11,173 bases of DNA, from assembly GCA_002403515.1 (NCBI GenBank), contig DHHZ01000032.1, positions 1-11,173 on the forward strand. The letters run 5' to 3'. A program made the position numbers and the translations under genes. The notes beneath the pieces were generated by a model that saw only the letters and a list, made by a program, of their open reading frames with translations, did no database searches and was not told the origin of the DNA. This DNA is from Legionellales bacterium UBA4759. GTDB lineage: Bacteria; Pseudomonadota; Gammaproteobacteria; Legionellales; Legionellaceae. Positions 1 to 5,315 of the stretch are shown here, one piece after another; position 1 is the stretch's first letter, and each line of letters starts with the position of its first letter.

Positions 1-89
1 GAATTTGCCAACTGAAGTGCTGCTCTCATGCCAGCACCACCGGCTCCAATAATTACTGCATCAAATGTTTGACGAGGCCATGCCATCAT
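1..89 (-). CDS. sdhA: Succinate dehydrogenase flavoprotein subunit, N-terminal fragment
   Basis: SdhA is the FAD-carrying catalytic subunit of respiratory complex II. It oxidises succinate to fumarate on the inner face of the cytoplasmic membrane. Only the first 29 residues are visible; the rest lies beyond the left edge. The fragment shows the dinucleotide-binding fold start, a hydrophobic strand followed by GAGGAGMRAALQ (glycines from about residue 15), which matches the SdhA/FrdA N-terminus. Two adjacent ATGs (89 and 86) are possible starts. A GGGGG Shine-Dalgarno made by the last codons of sdhD sits 4 or 7 nt upstream, and the sdhD stop is one base before the first ATG, so translation is probably coupled. 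Position directly after sdhC-sdhD is the usual sdhCDAB order; sdhB is expected outside the window. Confidence 0.93.
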   Translation of the reverse strand, partial: MMAWPRQTFDAVIIGAGGAGMRAALQLAN

Positions 90-90
90 T

Positions 91-435
91 TTACCCCCAC
101 AATATCATAAAAAACCAAATCATTAAGCTCATCAAACTTAATACGATAAGCATTTGAATTGGTAAACGAATCAATGTCGATTTCAAATAATCAGTTGTCA
201 CAGTCCATAATCCAATCCAGGCATGTAAGACTAAACTGACCATCATTAAAACATTAAATACCATAAAAATTTTGCAATGTACCCAGGTATTCCATTGTTC
301 ATATGTTACATGTTGATGCGTGATAAAAAAACCAAACATGAGCACCAAATAAAAACCCAATATGATTGCACTAACACGCTGTATTAGCCAATCTTTTAAA
401 CCATTGCCAGTTAAGCTTGTCACATTGGTTACCAT
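91..435 (-). CDS. sdhD: Succinate dehydrogenase membrane anchor subunit SdhD
   Basis: SdhD is one of the two small membrane subunits of complex II. Together with SdhC it holds heme b and the ubiquinone site. The 114-residue product has three hydrophobic segments and opens with MVTNVTSLTGNG, close in pattern to enterobacterial SdhD (115 aa). The segment LHAWIGLWTVTTDY gives H71, D82 and Y83, the same positions as the heme-ligand His and the quinone-site Asp and Tyr of E. coli SdhD. The reading frame stays open further upstream, but I chose the ATG at 435: an AGGAG Shine-Dalgarno (443-447) lies 7 nt before it, and the family N-terminus begins here. With this start the gene overlaps the end of sdhC by 7 nt, indicating translational coupling. 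Confidence 0.93.
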   Translation of the reverse strand: MVTNVTSLTGNGLKDWLIQRVSAIILGFYLVLMFGFFITHQHVTYEQWNTWVHCKIFMVFNVLMMVSLVLHAWIGLWTVTTDYLKSTLIRLPIQMLIVLSLMSLMIWFFMILWG

Positions 436-803
436 ATCCATACTCCTAAAGCGATTGTTGTAACAACAGTCAACAGTAATAAAATCCAAGCTGTTGTTCT
501 GGCAGTAATCACTGTTTCTCCAAAACCATAATCAGCCAAAAGATGACGAATACCTGCTAAAAAATGATAGGTTAAGGCAGAGCTAAAGCCCCACAAGACC
601 AATTGATGGAAAGGTTGTTCGAACAAATCCCCAAGACGTTGAAAAGATTCAGCGGAACCCAAAGACTGCTGAAAATAATAAAGCATAAAGGGCAATAAGA
701 TAAAAACCAAGATTCCTGAAATTCTATGCATAATCGAAGTTATTGCCATAACTGGAAAATGCAAAGTAGTTAGATCTAAATTTATCGGGCGTTTTTTATT
801 CAT
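429..803 (-). CDS. sdhC: Succinate dehydrogenase cytochrome b556 subunit SdhC
   Basis: SdhC is the larger membrane anchor of complex II and supplies part of the quinone site and one heme b ligand. The 124-residue product has three transmembrane segments. The signature ITSIMHRISG gives S23 and R27, matching the quinone-site Ser and Arg of E. coli SdhC (S27, R31). SALTYHFLAGIRHLLADYG gives H80, which corresponds to the heme ligand H84. The frame is open up to 863, but I chose the ATG at 803: it starts the family-typical MNKKRPINLDL, and AAGGA lies about 9 nt upstream. It is the first gene of the sdh operon here. The preceding 150 bases are very A+T-rich and must hold the operon promoter, but I could not pick a convincing -35/-10 pair. 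Confidence 0.93.
   Translation of the reverse strand: MNKKRPINLDLTTLHFPVMAITSIMHRISGILVFILLPFMLYYFQQSLGSAESFQRLGDLFEQPFHQLVLWGFSSALTYHFLAGIRHLLADYGFGETVITARTTAWILLLLTVVTTIALGVWIW
443..447 (-). promoter_or_regulatory. Shine-Dalgarno site that decides the sdhD start
   Basis: AGGAG on the minus strand lies inside the end of sdhC. It is 7 nt from the ATG at 435 but only 1 nt from the in-frame ATG at 441. The spacing favours the 435 start and a 114-residue SdhD. Confidence 0.7.
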
Positions 804-954
804 TGAATGATATCCTTGCAAAATTTGATTTGTTTTATTCAAATGATTATCTAAAAAAAACAATTTAGCAAAAAAATAAAACTTAATAATTCAACCGATA
901 AATATACCATATTTTTTTAAAAAAACCCTCTTTTAAAATCGCATTTTTTATACA

Positions 955-1713
955 TTATTTTTTAATTTGGGGTTTGTTCTTAATTTCACCCAGACTTAAG
1001 CGATAATAATCCCTGGGAGCTGGTGGTGGATAAGCATATCCTTTATCAAAAAGTTTTTGTAAAATTTCAAGATAACGGTTTCCCCATTCGCCTGGATCGT
1101 AATTCATCACTATCCAGTTATCGGGTAGATTAATAACTACTTCAAAGGCTTTTCTTAAACACAATTCAAAGCCATCAAAGTAAATTTTTATTTCCTCGCG
1201 AGTTTCACCAGTTTCTTTTTCTTTATCTTTGATTTTTTGATACAAAATACTAATCATTTTATCTATCGTATAAAACATTTTAAGCATGGATTGACCACTA
1301 AAAAGACTTTCAATTCCTTTTGAGCTGATGAGTCTATCGCCATAATCAAAAATCTTATACACAAATTCTTTTTGGTTGGGATTATCACTCAAAGGCTCTG
1401 GTTCATACACAATAGGCATTTCAATGAGTTGAAAAAAAGGATCGTCAATTTTAATTTCGATATAGGCTAGGGATTGTTTTAGAAACTCTAATCCTTTAAC
1501 AGGATCACCCATGGTCATGTTGATTGTATCTGGGAGTTCTTCAATTGGCGTTAATTCATCAGCCGCAGCTTCTTCAACGTCAGCAGCTTCTTCAACGTCA
1601 GCAGCGTCTTCAACGTCAGCAGCGTCTTCACTGGGAGGTGATTCTTGGGCCGATGCCGCCTCTTCGACCGGTAAAGATTTGTCTTGTGATGATGGTTTTT
1701 TCTTACCAGCCAT
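955..1713 (-). CDS. Hypothetical acidic protein with an Ala-Asp-Val-Glu repeat
   Basis: I do not recognise this 252-residue protein. A short basic N-terminus (MAGKKK) leads into a low-complexity acidic stretch, about residues 15-60, dominated by E, D, A and P. It includes a six-residue repeat of the type DAADVE/EAADVE between residues 29 and 50, encoded by an 18-bp tandem repeat. Residues from about 65 onward look like a folded, mostly helical domain with alternating charge, ending in a Tyr/Pro-rich part (GYAYPPPAPRDYYRL). There is no signal peptide or transmembrane segment, so a cytoplasmic location is likely unless it uses a dedicated secretion route. The ATG at 1713 has a good AAGGA Shine-Dalgarno 7 nt upstream. 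It stands alone between sdhC and the small exported proteins, all on the same strand. Confidence 0.75.
   Translation of the reverse strand: MAGKKKPSSQDKSLPVEEAASAQESPPSEDAADVEDAADVEEAADVEEAAADELTPIEELPDTINMTMGDPVKGLEFLKQSLAYIEIKIDDPFFQLIEMPIVYEPEPLSDNPNQKEFVYKIFDYGDRLISSKGIESLFSGQSMLKMFYTIDKMISILYQKIKDKEKETGETREEIKIYFDGFELCLRKAFEVVINLPDNWIVMNYDPGEWGNRYLEILQKLFDKGYAYPPPAPRDYYRLSLGEIKNKPQIKK
1565..1630. repeat. 18-bp tandem repeat, about 3.7 copies, within the acidic protein gene
   Basis: The unit is GCAGCTTCTTCAACGTCA on the plus strand. Copies lie at 1565-1582, 1583-1600 and 1601-1618, with a partial copy at 1619-1630. The first two are identical; the third and the partial one share a T-to-G change at position 6. 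Because the unit is a multiple of three, copy-number changes would add or remove six residues without breaking the frame. Confidence 0.9.
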
Positions 1714-1833
1714 GCTTTTTTCCTTAAAATGAATTAGACAAAATTCTACTTAAAAAGAAAAATATTTGTGATGTATTTTTTTAATCTTACCCAGACTACT
1801 GGGATTGTCGTAAAAGTTTTGTTCATTCCAAAT

Positions 1834-1857
1834 GAAAAAAACCAACGCCAAGTGGTT
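1834..1857 (-). terminator. Possible weak intrinsic terminator for the small exported protein genes
   Basis: On the minus strand a 5-bp stem (AACCA/TGGTT, 8-nt loop) is followed at once by a run of seven T. The stem is short and A+T-rich, so this is tentative. It lies about 130 nt past the stop of the 100-residue exported protein gene. Confidence 0.35.
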
Positions 1858-1882
1858 CAAGTTACAGAGCACAGTTCATTCT

Positions 1883-1905
1883 TGTAGATAATCTCTTATC
1901 CTACA
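1883..1905. repeat. Hairpin-forming inverted repeat flanked by AGCACAGT direct repeats
   Basis: TGTAGATAA and TTATCCTACA pair as a 9-bp stem with a one-base bulge and a TCTC loop. The hairpin lies between two identical 8-bp direct repeats, AGCACAGT at 1868-1875 and 1905-1912. It is one of several palindromes packed into the region between the acidic protein gene and the exported small proteins. Confidence 0.55.
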
Positions 1906-1924
1906 GCACAGTAATTGATTAAAC

Positions 1925-1969
1925 AAGCACCTTACATCTTGTCATTCAGGGCTAAAATATAAGGTGCTT
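1925..1969 (-). terminator. Perfect 10-bp inverted repeat just after the exported-protein gene
   Basis: AAGCACCTTA (1925-1934) and TAAGGTGCTT (1960-1969) are perfectly complementary, separated by a 25-nt loop. The repeat starts 14 nt beyond the stop codon at 1984. On the minus strand it is followed only by a weak TTGTTT stretch, so it may be a terminator or an RNA-stabilising 3' structure rather than a classic intrinsic terminator. Confidence 0.4.
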
Positions 1970-1983
1970 ATCATTAATAAATC

Positions 1984-2286
1984 TTATCTGGCTGCTGCTT
2001 TTTTTACACCGAGGCCAAGAGTTTTGGCATTAGCGCTGCCTTCTTCAACAGCTTTAACACGTTTTTTGATCAAGTATTTTTCAGCATTTTCTTTAGCCTT
2101 TTGCGCTTTTGCTTGTGCTTTTTCTTTCGCTAATGCTTTCGGACTATTGTTCATTTGAGAAGCATTTGATTTTATATTGTCCCACTTTAAAGTTGAAGCT
2201 GTTGCGGTCGGTTTTTGTATTGGCGGAGTTGCTTGAGCAAAAAGCGAGCTAGATATAAAAAATGTACCAATTAATAAATATTTCAT
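1984..2286 (-). CDS. Small exported Lys/Ala-rich protein
   Basis: This is an unrecognised 100-residue protein. It starts with a Sec-type signal peptide, MKYLLIGTFFISSSLFA, with probable cleavage before QATPP. The mature part has a Pro/Thr-rich start, then a helical run very rich in Lys and Ala (for example KALAKEKAQAKAQKAKENA, a likely single helix or coiled coil) and a basic C-terminus ending KKAAAR. The frame also offers an ATG at 2298, but I chose 2286: GGAG at 2293-2296 lies 6 nt before it, and the arrangement then matches the upstream sister gene exactly. The two genes lie 26 nt apart on the same strand and are probably co-transcribed. A periplasmic or secreted location is likely; function is unknown. 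Confidence 0.72.
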   Translation of the reverse strand: MKYLLIGTFFISSSLFAQATPPIQKPTATASTLKWDNIKSNASQMNNSPKALAKEKAQAKAQKAKENAEKYLIKKRVKAVEEGSANAKTLGLGVKKAAAR

Positions 2287-2312
2287 TTTTTTCTCCATTT
2301 GAGATGAATTAA

Positions 2313-2525
2313 TTATTTTCTTGTCTTTACCCTTTTTGATAATTTTTTGGGTTGAGCAGGTGTTAATGAAATCAGCGACTTAGGTCTTTTGGCTGGAGCA
2401 GATAGTTTCTTACCAACAGAGGAGGCGTCCGATCCAAAAACCTTTGGTTGAGGAGCTGGAGGATTATATCCCAGAGCAAAAACCGAACTTGATATAAAAA
2501 ATGCAACAATAAACAAATATCTCAT
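2313..2525 (-). CDS. Small exported basic, proline-rich protein
   Basis: This is an unrecognised 70-residue protein. The signal peptide MRYLFIVAFFISSSVFA is nearly the same as in the gene just downstream, with probable cleavage after VFA. The mature part, about 53 residues, is Pro- and Lys/Arg-rich (GKKLSAPAKRPK, PKKLSKRVKTRK) and has no cysteine, so a disordered cationic peptide is plausible. The start at 2525 has GGGGAG 4 nt upstream. It is the first gene of a two-gene unit, with a promoter-like sequence about 30 nt before the start. Cationic exported peptides can bind nucleic acid, lipid A or other anions, but nothing here shows which. Confidence 0.7.
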   Translation of the reverse strand: MRYLFIVAFFISSSVFALGYNPPAPQPKVFGSDASSVGKKLSAPAKRPKSLISLTPAQPKKLSKRVKTRK

Positions 2526-2555
2526 TTTTCTCCCCTTGTGTGCAATACATTACTA

Positions 2556-2583
2556 ACTATAGTGTAAAATAAACCAAATGCAA
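2556..2583 (-). promoter_or_regulatory. Sigma-70-like promoter for the two exported small protein genes
   Basis: On the minus strand TTGCAT (2578-2583) and TATAGT (2556-2561) are separated by 16 nt. The -10 is a 5/6 match to consensus and the -35 a weak one. The position, about 30 nt before the start codon at 2525, fits a short leader. Confidence 0.45.
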
Positions 2584-2668
2584 TAAAAAAGATTCTTGTG
2601 TTTTTACATCTCCCTAATGAGAAAATATGAACCCATATAACTTTAAAAAAAATCATATGTAGCAAAAT

Positions 2669-2697
2669 TTGACTTTTCTGTATAATTGATCTAGATT
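2669..2697 (+). promoter_or_regulatory. Possible promoter for the 39-residue membrane microprotein
   Basis: TTGACT (2669-2674) and TAGATT (2692-2697) are spaced by 17 nt, about 37 nt before the ATG at 2735. A closer TATAAT at 2681-2686 is only 6 nt from TTGACT, so the two cannot work together. Confidence 0.4.
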
Positions 2698-2734
2698 AAA
2701 AAAATACTGACTTTTTTATCAAAGGGAAATTGGC

Positions 2735-2854
2735 ATGAAAGTTAAATTATTATTGCTTGTATTGGCGATTATTACGGTAAGTAGTATTGAATGGCTTTTC
2801 CATCGATTATCTGGATTGGTGGTGTCAAAAATTAATGATACTGAGGAAGCTTAA
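2735..2854 (+). CDS. Small membrane protein (39 residues)
   Basis: A short plus-strand reading frame begins at an ATG preceded by AAGGGA about 8 nt upstream. The product starts MKVKLLLLVLAIITVSSIEW and continues LFHRLSGLVVSKINDTEEA. It has a charged N-terminus, one hydrophobic helix (residues 4-18) and a polar acidic tail, the layout of a single-pass inner-membrane microprotein; an uncleaved signal anchor is also possible. It is the only complete plus-strand gene among minus-strand neighbours. Its TAA stop shares the palindromic TTAA (2851-2854) with the feoC stop, so the two genes meet tail to tail. A promoter-like pair lies upstream. I know no family for it, and such a short frame could be chance, but Shine-Dalgarno, promoter and clean hydropathy together make it credible. 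Confidence 0.5.
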   Translation: MKVKLLLLVLAIITVSSIEWLFHRLSGLVVSKINDTEEA

Positions 2855-3066
2855 TTTTTTTCTATCCATTCGTAATAGATTGGGCCCTGACAATCCTGAC
2901 AGCGCTTGCCACACAAATCACCCTCGATTTGGCGAATCTCTTTTCGTTGAACCAGAAGTTCAAGTATAGGCTCTAGTGCGCTAGCTTTTATATCAAACTC
3001 GCGCATCAGTTGTTCTTGAGAAACCATCTGACTTTTTTGAATATAATTTCTAATGTTGCCTAGCAT
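2851..3066 (-). CDS. feoC: FeoC-like ferrous iron transport protein
   Basis: This 71-residue protein has the FeoC layout: a small winged-helix N-terminal part (about residues 1-50, with a helix-turn-helix-like VSQEQLMREFDIKASALEPILELLVQRKEI) followed by a cysteine wing, CGKRCQDC (C52, C56, C59). FeoC in enterobacteria interacts with FeoB and protects it from proteolysis; the cysteines bind iron or an Fe-S cluster in characterised members. The usual fourth cysteine is absent here; the region reads QGPIYYEW. The gene overlaps the end of feoB by 17 nt and has GGAAG 7 nt before its ATG, so it is almost certainly co-translated with feoB. Assignment rests on size, motif and position. Confidence 0.8.
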   Translation of the reverse strand: MLGNIRNYIQKSQMVSQEQLMREFDIKASALEPILELLVQRKEIRQIEGDLCGKRCQDCQGPIYYEWIEKN

Positions 3067-5212
3067 GTTTGGGCTTCCAATGATGAAATAACATTATAAT
3101 GATAGTCCAAATGAATACGTTAACCACCCACCATGTCATAGATTGTAACGGATGTAGGAAAAAAGTGGCTGTTTGATAAAATAAAGATGCCACCGAATAA
3201 GCCAATACCAATGACCAAATAAATGCAAACCACTGCCAAAAATGTCCGACCTCTTGTCGAATGATGGCCAAAGTTGAAATACATGGAATATATAATAGAA
3301 CAAATAACAAATAACTATATGCTGCAATAGGACCGCCAAAAGCCCACATGAGTGCACGACTGGAATAAGCCGTTAAATGCTCTGTCATACTCGTTGGTAA
3401 AACCATAAATTGTTGAAACATCACCCAAGGATGATGCAAAGCTGGCATTTGTATTGGTTGTAAGACATTTGGCATTTGACTGTACAAAGTATTGAGTGTT
3501 GCAACGACAATTTCTTTGGCCATTGTGCCCGTGATCAAACTCACAGCAGCAGGCCAATTTTCCTCACCAATGCCAATTGGCGAAAAAATTGGATGTAAAA
3601 CATGTTGCCACACGCTCCACAATAGATTTTTCGTCTCAGCAGAAATAACCCAACCATTTTGAAACGCGGCTTGAGCTGTCCCGAGAACGGCACAAAAGGG
3701 AATAACCAATGCGCCAGAGCGAATCAAAAATAATTTCAAACGAATATAAACATCTCGCATTAAACGTTTGAAATTGGGAACTTTGTATAAAGGCAATTCC
3801 ATCATCAAAGGTTGGGCATGCCCGGTTAACCAAAATTTTCTTAAGAGTAAGCCGGTTAAAATAGCCATCACAATGCCTAACAAATACAATGACAAAACGA
3901 TTAAACCACCACTTTGAGGGAAAAATAAACTGGCAAATACTGCATAAATTGTCAATCGCGCACTGCAAGACATAAAGGGACTTAATAACACAGTCAGTAA
4001 ACGCTCTTTCGAACCCTCTACCATACGTGCAGACATGATGGCAGGCACGTTACAACCAAAACCTATCAATAAAGGTAAAAATGCCTTACCTGGTAAACCA
4101 ATTTTTCTCATCATGCGTTCAAATAAAAACGCAACTCTGGACATATAGCCACTAGCTTCTAACAAAATTAAAAATAAATTCATAAAAGCCATGACAGGTA
4201 AAAAGCTAAGCATGGTTGAAACACCAGTACCAATCCCATCCACCACTAACCAATGCAACCAATGAGATGCCTTTAATTGACTTAAAAAATAAGTCACAGG
4301 ATTTTTAAAGAACCATTCACATTGACCTGTGAGTGTTTGTTGTAAACTACCACCAATATCTATGGCCAAGGAAAAAAAGGCCCACAAAATCAATAAAAAT
4401 ATCGGCCATCCCCAAAAACGGTGCAATAAAATCTTATCCAATTGCCGCGTGAGCTTTTGTTGTCCTTTGGTATTTACTGGAACCACAAGGGATGCAATAT
4501 GATGAACAAATTTAAATCTTGCATCCATCATAAGAAGCTCAACATCCAAATCCTGTATTTGGTCTAGCCCATCTATATTGGCAATTTTTTTATATAAATC
4601 ATCGCTTACAGAATCTTGTTGGGTGAAAACATCAACACTTTCTAAGTAACGTCTTAGTGCAAATAACTCGGGAGAAGGTGTTGATAGGCTTCCAAAAATT
4701 TCTTTTAATGCCTCAGGCCATTGTACCTGGATTACTGGAATGTCATCTTGATGAACTTGCAACCAAGAACTCAAAGCTTGAATTGAAGATGATTCATAGT
4801 TATCCAATGCATAAACTGGGACACCCAAAAGTTTTTCCAACAAATCGGTATTAATTTCAGTTGAAAGCTTATCCAGATGGGTCAATACCACCACCATTGG
4901 AATGCCAAGTTCTATTAACTGCGAGCTCAACAACAATTGTCGTTCTAATTCATTGGCATTGATAACATTTAAAATTAAATGCGGGGGATTATTAAGTAAC
5001 TCTTGGGCGCCAAATTGCATCGCAAGAGACGTCGATTGACCGCTGGTTAAACTATAAAAGCCAGGACAATCGATAAATTGAAATTCTGGCAACCAAATGC
5101 AATTGCCCTCTTGAACCTCTGGTTTAAAATTGGCTGCATGTGTTAAACCATGAAAAATACTAGATTTTCCAGAATTTGGATTGCCGACCAACATCACTTG
5201 TTTCAAACCCAT
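3050..5212 (-). CDS. feoB: Ferrous iron transport protein B with a degenerate G domain
   Basis: FeoB is the inner-membrane Fe(II) transporter with an N-terminal GTPase-like domain. Of its 720 residues, about 1-165 are the G domain, with P-loop GNPNSGKS (10-17) and G3-like DCPG (48-51). About 165-260 form the helical linker. From about 262 comes the polytopic permease with family signatures GFGCNVP (384-390), SPFMSCSARL (411-420), TGTMAKEIVVATLNTLY and LLYIPCIS. The switch I segment is several residues shorter than in E. coli FeoB and lacks the G2 threonine. G4 reads THLD instead of NxxD, and G5 is not recognisable. The ATG at 5212 abuts its AGGGG Shine-Dalgarno, so the in-frame TTG at 5206 (ideal 6-nt spacing, giving MKQVMLVGNPNSGK) may be the true start. 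feoC follows; no feoA is present. Confidence 0.92.
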   Translation of the reverse strand: MGLKQVMLVGNPNSGKSSIFHGLTHAANFKPEVQEGNCIWLPEFQFIDCPGFYSLTSGQSTSLAMQFGAQELLNNPPHLILNVINANELERQLLLSSQLIELGIPMVVVLTHLDKLSTEINTDLLEKLLGVPVYALDNYESSSIQALSSWLQVHQDDIPVIQVQWPEALKEIFGSLSTPSPELFALRRYLESVDVFTQQDSVSDDLYKKIANIDGLDQIQDLDVELLMMDARFKFVHHIASLVVPVNTKGQQKLTRQLDKILLHRFWGWPIFLLILWAFFSLAIDIGGSLQQTLTGQCEWFFKNPVTYFLSQLKASHWLHWLVVDGIGTGVSTMLSFLPVMAFMNLFLILLEASGYMSRVAFLFERMMRKIGLPGKAFLPLLIGFGCNVPAIMSARMVEGSKERLLTVLLSPFMSCSARLTIYAVFASLFFPQSGGLIVLSLYLLGIVMAILTGLLLRKFWLTGHAQPLMMELPLYKVPNFKRLMRDVYIRLKLFLIRSGALVIPFCAVLGTAQAAFQNGWVISAETKNLLWSVWQHVLHPIFSPIGIGEENWPAAVSLITGTMAKEIVVATLNTLYSQMPNVLQPIQMPALHHPWVMFQQFMVLPTSMTEHLTAYSSRALMWAFGGPIAAYSYLLFVLLYIPCISTLAIIRQEVGHFWQWFAFIWSLVLAYSVASLFYQTATFFLHPLQSMTWWVVNVFIWTIIIMLFHHWKPKHARQH

Positions 5213-5217
5213 CCCCT
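5213..5217 (-). promoter_or_regulatory. feoB Shine-Dalgarno that argues for a TTG start
   Basis: AGGGG on the minus strand directly touches the ATG at 5212, leaving no spacer, but is 6 nt from the in-frame TTG at 5204-5206. The second reading would give a protein two residues shorter, beginning like other FeoB proteins. Confidence 0.5.
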
Positions 5218-5222
5218 AAAAA

Positions 5223-5231
5223 ATCATTATC
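5223..5231 (-). promoter_or_regulatory. Fur-like half site upstream of feoB
   Basis: GATAATGAT on the minus strand is a perfect match to the first nine bases of the 19-bp Fur box consensus; the second half is poorly conserved. It sits 11-19 nt before the feoB ATG, downstream of the predicted promoter, where a bound repressor could block transcription. Iron regulation of feoB is common in this group, but one half site is weak evidence. Confidence 0.35.
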
Positions 5232-5246
5232 TGATAGCTCATTTTA

Positions 5247-5262
5247 TCCAGCAAAAGCTGGA
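5247..5262 (-). promoter_or_regulatory. Hairpin in the feoB leader
   Basis: TCCAGC and GCTGGA form a perfect 6-bp stem with a 4-nt loop; flanking T and A runs could extend it. It falls right after the predicted feoB transcription start, so it could sit at the mRNA 5' end. It could instead end transcription arriving from zapE, but on the minus strand it is followed by TAAAAT rather than a T run. Confidence 0.45.
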
Positions 5263-5269
5263 CGAAAAA

Positions 5270-5298
5270 AGAATAGCATAAGAAATGAGCACGTGCAA
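5270..5298 (-). promoter_or_regulatory. Extended -10 promoter candidate for feoB
   Basis: On the minus strand TTGCAC (5293-5298) and TATTCT (5270-5275) are 17 nt apart. TGC directly before the -10 makes an extended -10 motif. The palindrome GCACGTGC (5289-5296) overlaps the -35 and could be an operator. This suggests feoB-feoC can be transcribed independently of zapE. Confidence 0.5.
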
Positions 5299-5315
5299 TT
5301 GAGTGATTGATAAGA

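Noticed and set aside
912..935. A+T-only hairpin after the acidic protein gene as a terminator
   Set aside because: The stem consists of A and T runs only and cannot be told from background.
1565..1630. Short regular repeats resembling a CRISPR array
   Set aside because: The units are directly adjacent without spacers and lie in frame inside a coding region; no cas genes are near.
1511..1732. Plus-strand Ser/Ala-rich frames over the acidic protein gene
   Set aside because: They are products of the 18-bp repeat read in reverse. The minus-strand gene has a good Shine-Dalgarno and a sensible protein composition.
1964..2158. Plus-strand 64-residue Ala/Phe-rich frame
   Set aside because: It is antisense to the Lys/Ala-rich exported protein; its hydrophobic look comes from reverse-reading Lys and Ala codons.
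2669..2686. TTGACT followed closely by TATAAT as one promoter
   Set aside because: The spacing is only 6 nt. TTGACT with TAGATT at 17 nt is preferred.
2787..2969. Plus-strand 60-residue frame across feoC
   Set aside because: It overlaps both the 39-residue microprotein and feoC, has no Shine-Dalgarno, and its composition is not protein-like.
3136..3968. Short minus-strand frames of 73, 80 and 110 residues within feoB
   Set aside because: They are out-of-frame shadows of the well-supported FeoB permease domain.
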